Positions 45,742 to 59,427 of a stretch of DNA of 64,000 bases are shown here, piece after piece. Source of the stretch: Metarhizium brunneum (taxonomy: Eukaryota > Ascomycota > Sordariomycetes > Hypocreales > Clavicipitaceae); contig NC_089422.1 in assembly GCF_013426205.1 (NCBI RefSeq), positions 7,901,001-7,965,000 of the forward strand, written 5' to 3'. Every line of letters begins with the position of its first letter. The first letter of the stretch is position 1. A program made the translations under genes and the position numbers. The notes under the pieces were generated by a model. That model ran no database searches. It worked only from the letters and a program-made list of their open reading frames with translations, and was not told where the DNA came from.

Positions 45742-48174
45742 TGTGAATAGGGAAGTTGGATGCGACTTGAGCAGGTATTCCGATGTTGTGGTATGTTTTT
45801 TTTTCTTCGGAGGTGCGCAGGGGTTCGGGTTGCAAGATTGGAATATTTTCTATTTCTAGGGGGCGGTGGGCCAAGAGGGCCAAAGTGTAAGCAAAGGAAA
45901 GCTCTGGAGCTCCGTATCAGCAAAGCTAGTGAGCTGGCCCAGGCGGCAGGGTCGATGGTCGATAGCTCCGTAGGTGGAGAGATGGAGAGAGCAGCGTCAC
46001 GCAGGGGGAAATCTTGTGCAGGGGAAAAACAAACAGGGTGTCTCGGGATTCAGGTTCGAGGTGATAAATATGGTGGATTCGTACCTTGGGAAGAGTGTCG
46101 AAGCTTGCAGTTCGAAAGCAGACGAGAGGTTTGATCTGCGCTGTGTTTGAGGGGTAGAGGAGGAGGGAAGAAGGAGACAGGCGGAAGGAAGGACAGAGTT
46201 GGGAAATAACTACCAAGGTACGGAGTATGGAGTAGGCAAGGCAGTAGATGACGGAAGACGGAAGCTCGGGATAAGATAGCGACACATCACGCACAGGTAG
46301 GTGCCAGGCTCAAGCGGGAGCAAGAGCAGCACCAGCAACAGCACCGGCAACAGCAGCAAACAACAACCGGTGCAGCGCCGCCAGACAGCCTTGGAAGCCA
46401 AGCAAGTTACTCGGTAACGTGCCAGGCCTTCAACATTGAATGTTCCTCCAGAGTGTCAGAGGGCCTGTCTGTCCACGTCTACTCCGTACAAAAGCTTCAT
46501 TCAATCATCCAGACACTGGTTGGGGTGCATGTGCGACGCCTTCGTGGCCAGTCTGTCTGGTGGTGGCGGTGGTGGCCCCCCCCCTAGTCCAATTGACGCA
46601 GATTCACTGCCCCGTACACTCGATATTTCCAGCTCATGTTCTTCTACGGAGTACTCGTCCCTTCATTACAAAATGACTCTCGACGTCTTGGACCAAACAC
46701 TACTCCATAGAGGGCCGGAAAAGCATGTGCCAAACGCCAGCGCAAGCGCCCCCCCGGCCAGGGCGCGAGACAACTGCTGTCCGAGCTGGTGGAGCTTGGA
46801 GCTTGCCAACCAGTAACGATCAATTGATGCCAGCTCGAATGCCATGACCAGTTCAACACATGCGCGCTGATACGGCCGCGGAGTGCGTTGGGGGGTCCCT
46901 TGTCGCTCGAGAGATGCGAAGCTAGCGAGGCCCGTTGGTCATTAATTAGGCTGTTTACACGACCGAGGTTTGTGTGCCCACAGCAACGCAAAATCAGACC
47001 AGATATGCTTAGATTGACTCGACACAAGCGACGACCGGCGGGACACTTGACAACATCCTTTGACTCCTCGCGCCAAATAATGTGTCATCAGCACGCCGGC
47101 GTCATATGATAACAACGCCCACTGGTCTTTCGGGGAACATGGTACTCTACAGCCTGCATGCACGTACTTTTATTGGCTGGCCCGGCATCACAGGGAGAAG
47201 CAGCCCCTGTGTTGATCCTGTTCTCTCCCCGGAGCGCGGCCAGCTTTGTGTCCCAACTGCCCAAGCCAGGCGCTTGCATCAACTACAAAGCCTTGTCGTC
47301 CATCACACCCGTCACTGTGCGCTAGACACCCGAGGCTAGCTTGGCTGCTCACGCGACATCTCGACAGCCTGGCGTTATCGTCCCGCCTAGTTCCAAAGCC
47401 AAAGTTGTGGAGGGGAAGCTCCGTTATCGTTATCGGAGCTTGAAGGTTGATGCCCAGCACCATACGAGATACGACGACTTCGCAAAAGCAGTCTGTAGAC
47501 GTAAAACTAGAATACCTACTAGGTCCCTAGATAGGTCTCTTGCCAGCTCGAGGGGCTCGAACGGCTAATGATGCGACTTTGTTCCGACTCCCTGCAGCAA
47601 ACAAGGCGTGATGACGTTGACCACTCTGTCCCATCATCCTCTCCCGCTTGGCTTGTCATCGGACCCTCCCGTCAAGTCCGGTTTGACCCCGGTTGTGGAT
47701 CCGTCGCTTGGTCTGAGAATCTGCGCCATCGTCACTCACCACCCACCCACCGAGTAGATGATAATACGGAACTCAGGACTTCTGCTCACACCCATGGTTC
47801 ACGTGTCTAAATACCCATGACACCCATGACACACACGTGGTTAAGTCTATTTCTCCATCGCCTACATACATTGTCATTCTATTGACATATTCTACCAAAA
47901 ACTCCACAATTTCATTCATCCGGGGGTATAATACCTTCAACAGCCCTACCTAGCGATATATTTCCCTCGCCTTCCTTCAACGCATATACTGTGGCGACCT
48001 CACTTTCTCAGTTATTATGTACATAAAGAAATGCGGCGTCATAAAAATACCGTTGCTCTCCCCTTGCCGTATGCATCCATCTCCGATAAAAAATGACACT
48101 TCTTTTTTGGACGGCCGGCAATAGTCATCTATACTATCGCTTTGCTATGTATATCACCTATCACCCTCTTGGTG
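45742..48174. other. 2.4 kb gene-poor interval upstream of RTN1
   Basis: No supported gene. It holds exact copies of the recurrent 9-mer at 46219, 46480 and 46645. The part next to 45742 must include the RTN1 promoter and 5' UTR. A CAGCA-rich stretch (46320-46375) lies upstream of RTN1. Confidence 0.55.
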
Positions 48175-51100
48175 TCATCTCCTCCATCCCCAGAATCCTC
48201 CTGTGTTAGGGGACGTACCAGCAGTGGCCGCTGTTGGTTTAAGGTTATTTTCGGCAGGTGGCGTCGTTGCTTGTCCGGTGAGTCGACCGAAAACCCCAAG
48301 AGAGGCCGAGCCAGGTGAAGAAGCATGAGACTCTGACGATGGTACAACGTGTGCTTTTCGGAGAGCCTCTAGCTTTTGCTTGGCCTCTTCAGCCTCTTGC
48401 TTCGCTGTCGCCTCAGCTGTTTTGGCTTGGACGAGCTCGAGAAGTAATGCCTCGTGTTCATTTGGCGGTGTCGCCACTCCTGAGCCCGCAGCGATTACAG
48501 ACTCGGGATTTTGGGGCAGAGACGAGATTCTTTTACAATAACCAGGAGCCTGCGGCGTTGATTTGCTTCGGCCAAGCTTGAATTCCCTTAAGCCGCCATT
48601 CTTGCCCTTCCCCACCCAATCTGGATCGGCATCTCGATTATTAGGCTCTGATACAGAGCTGCTGGAAATTCTGGCTCTCATACCATGAATCTGCTTCTCC
48701 AATCGCTGTTTGTCTTGATGCAACGTCCTCACATGCCCATGTCTTTCGCGTAGTTGCTCCCTCAAAGAGGAGAGTTCCTGATCCATTTCGTGTATTCGGC
48801 GACTAAGCTCTTGAGAGTGTGATACAGCGCTGGCAAGTTGACCCTTGGTGTTGAGTAGCTCTTCACGAAGCTGGGGCTTGGATTGAAGCATTGACGATCG
48901 ATGCTTTCTGTTTCCGTCATCGGTCGCGAAGCGACTCTCGACTCTGTCCAAAAGCTCTTTCATATCTTCCGTTGATGGCGCATCTTCGCTGTCACCGTCC
49001 TCGGCTGTGGATTTTGGCTCCAGCACCGGATCCTCTATTGTGGGTGTCGCATCATCATCTTCCATTGCGATGATGGGGGGCTCTTCTTCCTCAGTCCCCA
49101 GTTGCGGTATTATCTCTTCTTGGCCCTTCGCTTCATCATGATTAACTGCCCTTTTACGCAAGCCATCTAGAAGTGACCGAACAGTCCTTCTGTCCTCCTC
49201 CCGCTCTTCTCGTTCGGATTGCAGCTGATTAGAAAGAAGCGCATGATTCCTCTGCAATTCGCTTAGAGCCGTCAACAAATCCTCGATTTGACTGTGTAGA
49301 TATCTCTCTTCCGTAGTTTTGGTATTGGCCATAGTTTTCGGGCCAACCGGGGTCGATTCTCGGCTTGATGGCTCGTCGTCACCATTTGCGGAGTCTCGGG
49401 AGATTGTAGATGCATCTGTGGATGCGGTGCTCACAACGCTTATAGAGCTTGCTTCCATGGAGTTGAGCGTCGAAGCTATGCTTTGCTTAGAGGTACTGCG
49501 GCGAAGCATACTCAGCGGTCGAGCAGGACCGGCTATCAAAGCTGGGGCTAAGCTGCCATTCTTGCTTGATGCGGCCCAGATGCGACCAAGGAAACGGCTG
49601 GCAGCAGTCGTAATGTCGGACATTCGTGCAGCATTAGCTGTTGCAATTAGGGACTCCCTGTATGCTTGCGCTAGCTGTGACAACCTCTCTCTAGTGACGA
49701 CGCCACTCAAGCTGGCGAAATCCTGCACAAACTCATCCGCATTGTAGTGGTAGCAGTCCCATAGTCCTCGAGATAGAAGAAGCTGCATTACATCTTCCAG
49801 CTCTGTACACGCCAGAAGGCGCGTTTCATTCTTTCTCATGAGCGATAGTGCAACACGCATCAAAGTCTCAGAGGCCCCCTCAGCAAAGATGACGTCGTAG
49901 ATTCGGAATAGCATCGGCAAAGGGCATGTCACGGCAAAGAAGCTGAGGAACCACTGCGAAACATATGCTGTCTCTACTTGGAGCTCGTCAAGATGATCAG
50001 CTAACGCAGGCATGTTCAGCCGAAGAAGTTCGCGAAACTGGTATATGCGAACGTGTAATCCAGACAAGTCAGGCAGGAAACATTCTCGTAGATCGTACTT
50101 CTCCATGAGACTAGGGTACGTGAGTTAGCACCATCTGGATTCGGGTACCAGAATGCTCACACATGGCTTACCGAACTAGTACGCAAAACGCCTGTTTGTC
50201 GGGCATATGCATTAACAGAGGCCCAACAAGAAATGCCAGCCCCTGGCAGTAGCCTATCTTTGTATCGTACAGGCTGAAGGATTTCAGTACTCTGCCCAAC
50301 ATACGTTGCCCGTCGCCATCGGGGTCACGGAACATATCAACTCCAGGGAAACTTCGACCAAGGTCTTTGCCGATGAGGAGCTCATATGGGCTAGTTTCGC
50401 CACAGAAACGTTCGTATTGTTCCTCGAGAACTGAGTCACGAGCACCTGACATGCTCTGCCATACGACGCCTCTCAATGGAGGCGGGATACCCTTGCGAAT
50501 TTTGTTAGACAAGAGAGTTGGCAGACGAGCTGCCGTTTGCTGGTAATCTTTGACAAGAGCCGCATAAAATTCCAAATCGGTCATTGGGGGAGGGGGCAGC
50601 ATGGAGTATCGTAGGGCAGCTGGCGTTGGGCCGCTGACCATTTTTCTCAGTTGCGCCATGGACGGCGGCCGGGGTTTTGTCGACGAGAGCTTTTCCACAG
50701 TCTGAACTTTGACGCTCTTCGGGTTAGTAGCCAACTTTGCATTTTCCTGTTCCAGACGTGCCAGGAGAAGAGCAGTGGACTGATCCGTTGTTAGTATGGG
50801 TAAGCATGGTAGTCTGGAGGGGTGTTGGAGCATACGTTGTCCGTTTCCTCATCCTTCATTTGTTCGTCCTCGGTTTTTTCAAGCTGCTCCCAATTCACTT
50901 CTTCGTTATCCTCGGATGAATCAGTTTCATTACCATCCACACCATACAGGCCGAGTTCGTCTTGGAGAGTACGGTTAGCGTCGGTTGGTGATTGTATAGG
51001 TGCTGAGACTCGAGGTATTCTCATAAGACTGTCACGAGTTTCGGTATGTTCTTTCTTTTCGAGACTGTCGTTGTCGGCATCTGTTGATGTCTCTTCTTCA

Positions 51101-51486
51101 ATGGGTGAGGTGGGCGTTACCGGTTCGGCACCGGGTGTGACGGCCGTGGTATCGAGACTCAGAGATGGCGGCTCAGAGAGCCTAACAGTGACCATTGAGT
51201 CGTGCGTCATCTTGGGGGTCTCGGCTTCTGTTTCTTCGGTCTCGCCTGCTTCATCTGTTTCGTCAGACTTTGCAGTTTGCTTGGGCTCCTCGGTCCCCGT
51301 CTTGATGCGCGGCCACCATTCTTCTTCGTCTGACTCATCTGCTTTCCCCTTCAAGTCGGCGGTCGTTGAGGTTCGTTCATGGGCGTTTGAGGGAGAAGAG
51401 GGATGCCCTAGTTTCGGCTCCTCCGCACCCATTGCCGGTGTCTCGGCCGTTGAGCCTGTGGGTTCCTCGGGTTTGGAATGCACCAT
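48175..51486 (-). CDS. TBC-domain Rab GTPase-activating protein (Gyp5/EVI5-like)
   Basis: Predicted GAP for Rab/Ypt GTPases in ER-Golgi or exocytic traffic. Exons on the minus strand are 51486-50836, 50779-50172 and 50110-48175, giving 1064 aa from the ATG of MVHSKPEEP. An in-frame ATG 22 codons upstream (51552) would give 1086 aa; the downstream one has A at -3. The N-terminal 220 residues are acidic and disordered. The TBC domain contains IRKGIPPPLRGVVWQSMSGA, the IxxDxxR arginine finger as IGKDLGRSFPG, and the glutamine finger as IGYCQGLAFLVGPLL. The intron 2 splice restores AFCVLVRLMEKYDLRECFLPDL. A long coiled coil follows (LHSQIEDLLTALSELQRNHALL; RRIHEMDQELSSLREQLRERH). Which Rab it acts on cannot be read from the sequence. 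Confidence 0.9.
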
Positions 51487-54400
51487 GATGTTCGATGTGG
51501 ACAGCTGCAATCCAACGCTCTGGTGGACTGGGGATGCACCACAAATTCGCATCTAGTGTTGGCAGCCCCCTTTCCTCCACTGTGCCGGCGTCAGATATCG
51601 GTGGTATTGAACGATTCGTGACCCAGAACGGGAGCAGATAGAATCCTTGAGGAGACTTGGACGGAGTTTTGTTGTTTCATCGAGGGGCTTGGATATGGCT
51701 GAGACAGCAGCCAATGGCCGTGCAACGCCGATGCTTGACTAGACGCACAGGAACACGCCCGCAAAATTCAAGAGAGACGCGTGTAGGGTCGAACAAGAAC
51801 AGTTATTATTCACAAGAGAGAACGAGAAGAAAAAGTGTTAATTAAAAGAAAACGAGTGACGGGGAAAGGAACGGCAGGACGGGTCTATGGCCTGACAGGG
51901 GACTTCAATGTTGCGGTGGAGAAATTAAGACTCAAGCTGAGGAGGTGAGCAGAACATTAAAGTCCATGCCAGTAGGGAGGCGCTGAGAGCCATTTCGGGG
52001 CCTCGAGTGCTGGCACTGAGCACCTGGGGTCTGGCGGTCTGGTGGAAACACGTCTCAAGTGCTGGGTGCGGTTAACCGCGACATGCGCACATACATGAGC
52101 ATCCTTCCAAGTCACAATGGGGCCAAGACGGTTAATTCCTGGGGGCACAAAGGCTCAATGCACTTGAGACTCGTGGCTAGGGGCAGATCCAGACATGGAC
52201 GGTGACAATGTATTTCCAAGAACTTGCAGCGCCCAGTACCAACAATACTGCAGAAATTCTATGATCAATGAGGCCTGGTCCAGCATGCTCCGTTCTGTAG
52301 TATTGCCGCAATTGATCTGAAGATGGCTTGGCGACAACTACGGAGCAGTTACAGACATGATGTAGCGGGAACGTCCTTGGGACACGGCCCTCAATGCTGG
52401 CACCGTTTTATTCGACCAGACTGGACTGGACACACAACGACTTGTTTGGCCCCTGATACGAAGTACGGAGTACGGAGCACTAGGGACCTGTTATTTGTTC
52501 CTGGACAGGGCACCACCAACACTAACCACAATAAGCGAAATTTGAAGCATGCTTGACCCCTGACTTCTTCCCATGATGGTCAATTACTCAGAACAACTCC
52601 TTGTTAGCATTGAGACGTTTATACTCGTCTACGGAGTATTGTAGGACGAAAGGGCGATTCCGCCGGATCTGTTCATCATCGACTTTACTGTACTAGTAAA
52701 TATGACGCCACGTCGCTCCCTTTAATACAAGTCCACCCAATTCCACTTGTGCAATGAGAATAAGTGCAGTATATCAGAAGTATGCACTTGGGTGCTCGAG
52801 ATGACGGGTGCTGCCAGGGCCATAAATGCATCGCGCTGTCTCCATTGCGGTTTTGAAACCTTGCTTCTACTCGTGGTCTATTACTACCTACTTAGTAGGT
52901 ACCTAGGTATGTAGTAGTACTAGTATGTATGCACTCCGTACTGTGTACTCCGTATTACTACTCCGCTGCATAAGAAAGATGATCCTAGTCGCCTCTCCCC
53001 TCGCATTGTTGAAAACATGGATGCGTTTGTGGGCAGCCCTAAAACCAGATGTGCATACCAAGGTAGCCCTTATTGTTGGCATTGTCTTTTCTTTTAAAGG
53101 GCGATGGTCGTGTTGCCCTTCTCCCAAGACAATATATTGACTTCCAGGGCGACGATGGTATGTACGCGGGAAAGTCGACAGTTCCAGCAAACGGTGGACC
53201 CGTGCCACCTCCTGTGGCGTGAGCTTCCTTGTTGGTTCCCAGAATAGCTCCAGCCACACTTTGCCTGCCAAACTACCAGGAATGAAGTACTCCGTACTTT
53301 GTACTCGGGAAACACTATGACAAAGGCCTTGGGCATTGTTCCCTGCCACCATAACGACATGTAAATCCCGTTGACGTTCATGATGGTGCTAGTACTGCTA
53401 ATAAATCTATCTAGTACTCGGTAGATTCACCAGCAAAGCGACGGTGCTTTGTTCTCATTTCTTTTGTGGGCATGACAAGCCCAAATATTCTGCTCCGATT
53501 GCTCTTCCGGACAGACCACACAACTTGGTGTATTGGTTGGATTTGCAAAGGCGACAAACTGATATATCACAACTGAATTCACAACTATGGCACTCAACTC
53601 ATGGGGTATCAGAGATGCTCCACGACCAACGGCGCAAGCCTGTCTTTTCACGGTGATGGTACTTTGCCTTTCCATTGGCGCCGAGATACCTCAATGCAAC
53701 CACCCGGCAGGCATCTTCCAATCGCTTGACGCAACAGCGGCAGCCCAAGTCGTAACCCGTAAGAAGTAGTATTCCATGCAAAAATGCAAAAATGCAAGAT
53801 GCAAGATGCAAGATGCGTCAGTCGCAACAACATGGCGGCTTCTTCAGATATATCATATGTATAGGCGGGAACTTGGATCGCAGGGTTTTGGAGGAACCAC
53901 TCCGTATTGCAAGACATGATGATTGATCGCCGACCCGATGTCGCGACCCGCAAGGGTACATGATGGTAGCAAGCCCGTGTTGGTCTGAAGTCTGGTCGCA
54001 GAACCACGGGGCGAGTGGCCGAAGCGCGTTCATGGAACATGAACATTGAAGGACTGCCAGATTGACTATCGGGCCCAATCAAGTTTGAAGACGGGGCATG
54101 TGGCAGCCCACCACATGCATTTTATGCAAGTCTTGACGGCTGATGGGGGTGTCATGCGTTCAATCTTGATGGTCATGCATGACTAGCCCAGAATGCAAGT
54201 TTGGCCTGCAGCCTCTTGGGTTGGTTGATTGGATATTCAAACTGGCGGTGATTCAACTCTGGGAGCGTGGTATCTCAATGTTCGAAAGACGAGTTGTTGC
54301 ACGAGCGATTGGCCCAATACCACCGGCTGGCCTATTCCCCCTTGCTGGTAAAAACTCATCGCTTCGACCAAATGGGCAATTGATAACAATCTTGACGTCT

Positions 54401-55263
54401 TGCGAGGCCCTGGCCGCCCTGCAACTTGGGATCCCGCGAGGCTGGTCCACCCCTCGCAGGTCGAAGTGGGATCGTATGAACTTGGTGCAATTTGATACTG
54501 CCTACTCCGTGCTAGTAGTACTTCCATGCCCAGTTTCCCTGCGCCATACATACATGCGCGCGCGGTGCATGTCGCGTCTTCTGGCCATAATATTTATTGC
54601 AGCACTAGTATTATGCCTTGGTATGCGTGTCATCACTTGGCGTGGTCGGATACACCATTGGACCCAGATTCTCGTCGGGAGGCACTTGTGATGTAGCCGC
54701 CACTGGTGGCTGTGTCATCAGAAGAATGCACCGCACAACTCAAGTAATCACACAATGGGCTGTGAATGAAGCCAAATCCCTGAATAATGGCAATAGATAC
54801 CATTTGATGGTCAACTGGACACCATCTCCGTGGCTGGAGAGATGCCATGTCCCCTAGTGCTTGGGGCGCCGTGGTTCTCTTTGCCCAGCTGACATCCGGA
54901 CCCAGTTGGCGGCCGCCATCAGTGGGCTTGACTCAATGGATCCATGTCCCGGCCGACTGGTCTCTAGAGCTGTGCGCCAGTGGCCAGCCTAGCATTGTAT
55001 TGACTTGTTTTTCCACCGTTGCTAGCGGCACTCAAGCGCTGCTGGCTACAACCTTGAACGCCCATCGTGGTTTCGATGTCGACCGTTGACGACTCCAAGC
55101 GACTGTCCTGCCAGTGCTTCCCTTCATATTCGCCTTTTCTCGTCCACCCTCTCGCGCGAGCGACACCATCGTGCCGTCGCTCCTCATGGAAAGCATATCC
55201 TACTAGGCGCTTCGCTGGATGTTCTGACTTCAATGTTCCAAAGGCGACGCCAGATACCAGACC
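51487..55263. other. 3.8 kb gene-poor interval
   Basis: Between the divergent TBC and YVC1-like genes. No frame shows domain content or plausible splicing. It contains exact copies of the recurrent 9-mer at 52464, 52630, 52946 and 53288 with further near matches, and an ATGCAAG/ATGCAAAA tandem repeat at 53775-53816. The last few hundred bases must include the YVC1 promoter and 5' UTR. Confidence 0.55.
53775..53816. repeat. ATGCAAAA/ATGCAAG tandem repeat
   Basis: Two copies of an 8-nt ATGCAAAA-type unit are followed by about three copies of a 7-nt ATGCAAG unit in non-coding DNA. Confidence 0.85.
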
Positions 55264-58200
55264 ATGTTCTCGTCACTCCTGCGCCGCCCCAAGCGCGGGT
55301 CTCGTCGTCTCGATATCCATGACCTCTCCGTCTCTCCCTCGTCTGGGCCCCCTCGACAACGTCAGTTTACTGGCCGAGCCCACGCTACTGCGGATTTCAC
55401 CGAAGCCGATGACGATGATGAGGATACAAACGAGGAAGACCTGATTGGGTTTGACGAAGAGGCCGACGGTGTACATGACGAAGTAGAAGAAGAGGAAGAC
55501 GCGGACGATGCCGACCATGGGGCAGACGAAGACAATCGCCATCGGGCATTGCCTGTCCTTCCTCTGTTCTCAGCAACACACCTTGGTAATTATTCTGATT
55601 TCCTTCATCTCTTGTGCCACCTTGACTGATGTTTGCTGAAATCAAACATTATAAACTTTTTTTTTTACAATCCCCCCTCCCGAATTTTTTTTCTCTGACG
55701 ACTGAACAAAATTGACATAATCTTCCTCCAGATGCCCTGCCAATATACAGCATTACCCACTCTATTCGTATAATTGTGAGCGCTCGTACCGAGACAACGC
55801 TATCATGGGACCAACTTCGATCTCCCCAGGTCTCCCAGTTCCTCGTAAAACCCATGCAGCAGCAGATTAGAACACAGCATTTCTCGAGGGCCACCATATA
55901 TGCCTTGATGGCAAATTGCTTGCAATTTGCCAAGGAAGGACAAAGGTATGCTGCCAATGCTGGTATCAGCAACACCAGAGCCAAGGTGTGCGAATTGCTT
56001 GCTCTCAAGCTGTTGAAGGAGTATTCTACCAGAGAACTCATTGATGCCTTGGCGTACGACTTCTACCCCCTCCAAGGACTCCCAGGAGCGCAGCCCCCTC
56101 TTCCAGAGGGCAAGTCGTACAGCAAAAGTAAACAAGCCATGACCGCATCAAGGACTTCAACATTGGAAGTGGCTATCCGCGCTTCTGCTAAACATTTTCT
56201 TGCACATCCCGTCGTTATTCAACAGCTGGAAGCCATTTGGAACGGAGCCATTACTTTCTATTCTTCCGCTGACAGTTTACATCGCGAACTACCTCCCAGC
56301 CCCTGGGGAGGTATGAATGGGGAGATTGCAAAGCCAGATTCCAGGACCCCATTACTTGGATCGCTTCCAGCAAAGCCAGGACAGTACCATGTTCCATCCG
56401 AAAGGAGAACTGTTATGCTCTATGACCCTAGACAGGCTTCCATGTTCAAGCTTTCCCGTCTTCGAGTGCCACGTTATAGGTCTTTTCTGTCTACGTTATC
56501 ACTTGCTGTATTGATTGGCCTCTTTCTTGCCGTATTGTCACAGAGATCCGTCAAGATCACAGGGCTGGAGTTGGTCTTCTGGTTCTGGAGTGCAGGGTTT
56601 ATGTTGGATGAGCTTGTTGGCTTCAACGAGCAAGGATTTGCTCTCTACATCATGAGCTTTTGGAATATTTTTGATCTCGGAATCCTTGTGCTGTTGATAG
56701 CATACTACTGCATGCGAGCGTATGGTGTATTCTTGGTTGACCCCCATCACTGGAATGCCATGGCTTATGACGTTCTAGCCGCCAATGCTATTTTGCTTCT
56801 GCCCCGGATTTTTAGCATTTTGGATCATTATCAGTACTTTTCACAGCTTCTAATCGCATTCCGGCTCATGGCTGTGGACCTGGCTGCTGTGTTCGTCTTG
56901 GTTTTGATCATGTGCAGTGGATTTTTTGTCTTTTTCACGCTATCCCAGAATGCAAGCAATGGTGGTGAGGTTGCTTACAAGATATTCCAGATTCTCATGG
57001 GCTTTAGTCCTGCCGCCTGGGACGTGTAAGCCAATCCCTTATAATCCCGCGAGAGGATACCAATTGCTGACACTTGTTAGGTGGCCGACATATAATTGGT
57101 TGGCGAGAATATTAATGATGATTTTTCTCATTATTTGTCATTTCTTGGTTGTGTATGTAGCCCCTTGGCTCAACGCGTGGGTGTTGACAAAGAACATACG
57201 CTGACATGCGCTGAAGAACAATTCTTATTACTGTTTTGACTAATTCTTTCATGGCGATTGCTTCCAATGCTACGGAAGAACACCAGTGAGCACTGAAGAC
57301 CTATTTCTTCATGTCGAGTCGCTGCTAATAGATACTCAGATTTGTATTTGCGATCAACACCATCTCCATGGTCAAGAATGATGCACTCTTTTCCTACATT
57401 GCCCCTAGCAATATATTTGCTTGGCTGCTGATGCCATTGCGCTATTGCATGCCTTTGAAACACTTCGTCTGGCTGAATCGAACTATTATCAAGGTCACGC
57501 ACTTCCCAGTTTTGTTCATGATTTTTTTGTATGAACGATTTTGGCTTGCGCCCTCCATGTTTGAGCCTACAGATCTTGTTGAGAATCACGGTCGGTCCCG
57601 GACTCGGGCGATCTCTTTCGGAGATGCGGCGCAGCGTACGGCCATGTTCAGTCCTAATGTACGTGTGCGCGAGGAATCCGTTGCAGGGTTTCACAAAGAT
57701 CGAGCGCTTGAGGAAGTTTTTCGTCGTGTCCCGGATGCGACAACATTACGCACCCAGAGAAGAAATGAGCGACGCAAGACACAGACTGCTATCCGAAACT
57801 GGATGGAGCAACACGATGAAGGGGGTATGCCGCCTACGAATTGGCCAACGCTCGACAGCAGGGCCGTGCCTGATTGGCAAAGGAGGATGAGTGTTGGCTG
57901 GGACAAACCTTCTTCACATCTACGACAAGTGTCCGAGGTCAGATCTACAGCGAGCGACCCAGCAGACTTCATGTCCAACCCTGGTGCATCATTCCGTAAC
58001 GCCAGGGGTCGTGGATCAAGGGTAGAATTGATTCTGCCCGAGTACAAGGATCATACAGACGCAGATGGTGACGATGAACTGGTCACAAACGACGAGGATG
58101 AAGATGAAGCGACCAACGCTGGGCGCAGCCAACAGTTTGAAAAGCATGGTGTGGAAGATGGCGAAGACTATTTCACAACTTCTTTGGGAGCTCGATCAGC

Positions 58201-59101
58201 TAAACTGGCATCTTCTCATGAATCATTTGCGAGAGCTGCAACAACAATTCGTCAGGCACATCCAAGACGTGGCGCCCACGCCCGGACATTATCAACAAAC
58301 ACCATTCTGTACAATCCAGAGGATCAACCTAGGCCTCAACCTGCACCGCCCGTTTCACCACCCAAGGCGATCCCCTCTCGGAGACCCAACACGAGCGGGC
58401 GTACTACTGGTACAGATACTGCCGCTCATACAACCCGGCACAACTCCCCTCGAAGAGCACCTCAGCTATCAAGTTCAAAGCCACGACCGATTCTAGCGCC
58501 ACGTGGTATGACCGACAGCGGTGGTGTGAGCAAGTCAGCAATGCTCAGCCTTGCCCCTCGTGACAGGCTTAGGCAAGCTAGGCGGCTGTCGTCAGTTGAT
58601 CTGAGCATCATGTCTGACAATATGGGTATCGAGGACAACAATGCCGGGCTAGCAGGCAGCTTCCAGACACAAATGGCAATGGCCCTGATGAAAGACAGCC
58701 GGATGCGTGCTGCTGGAGGGCTTGAGGCTGCAGACCGTGATAGGATGGGGAGGCTGGTCCTAGCACGGATGAAAACACTGGAAGAGAGCTTTGCGGATGT
58801 CATCAAGGAAATGCGAGATTTGAAGAATAGCTCTACTGCACCACAGTCGCAACGCAACTCGTCCGGAGACGACTTTAAAGCAGGAATTGCTAGCAGTGAG
58901 CACGAGCGACGGAAGAAGAGCAAGGGCGATGTCACACCTAGGAAAGTGTACGGCAAACGACCCGTCAGTCGACGAAGCATGAAAGAGAGCAAAGTAGGTT
59001 TGTCGATGAAGCGCGAACCACGGGGAAAGGGCAAGGGAGTGGCGGCTTCATCGAGTGACAACGGAGATGATGGCTTCGCAAAGAAAGGTAGCTCCATGTG
59101 A
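55264..59101 (+). CDS. YVC1: Yvc1-like vacuolar TRP cation (calcium-release) channel
   Basis: Predicted TRP-type channel of the vacuolar membrane that releases Ca2+ to the cytosol. Exons 55264-55585, 55732-57025, 57081-57152, 57217-57285 and 57340-59101 join in frame to 1172 aa. The N-terminus MFSSLLRRPKRGSRR is followed by an acidic stretch (EEADGVHDEVEEEEDADDAD). The cytosolic domain includes TTLSWDQLRSPQVSQFLVKPM. Hydrophobic segments begin near FLSTLSLAVLIGLFLAVLS, and the pore region lies around FFVFFTLSQNASNGG through QILMGFSPAAWDVWPTYNW. The inner helix continues LMMIFLIICHFLVVTILITVLTNSFMAI, assembled from two small exons of 72 and 69 nt. HQFVFAINTISMVKNDALFSY is typical of the family. 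A 500-residue disordered, basic C-terminal tail is unusually long compared with yeast Yvc1 (about 675 aa). Confidence 0.93.
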
Positions 59102-59427
59102 ACAGAATAATGGCTAGGTAATGGTAAGGCGTGGCATTCTAGGCGCTCATGCTCAGCATTTGAAGGCGTTGGTTTGGTTCAGGTGGTCAGGTTGACGATA
59201 TACACTGCATGTAGTCATTATACGGCTCAGCAAATCCGGTTGGAGTTGGCGGAATTTTAATTGAAATACGGTGGGAGAGGAGGGCAGAGCAATGTGATGC
59301 AAGGCGCTTGTCATTTGACAGTCACAAGGGCAGTGGTTATAACCGTGATGAAGTATGATGCGGGTTGAGCTGGAACATTGTTAGCCTTGCTTAGTGAATG
59401 TTTGAGGAGCATTTTAATCTCGGGCTG
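59102..59427. other. Short interval between convergent genes
   Basis: 326 bp between the YVC1-like and GH105 stops. 3' flanking sequence only; nothing else is seen. Confidence 0.6.

Noticed and set aside
51487..51552. 22-codon in-frame upstream extension of the TBC protein
   Set aside because: Kept only as an alternative: its ATG has a poorer context and the added residues (RICGASPVHQS) look like translated 5' UTR.
54179..54691. 170-codon frame ending in a hydrophobic stretch
   Set aside because: No recognisable family and no start context; it lies in repeat-bearing gene-poor DNA, and a hydrophobic stretch alone is weak evidence.
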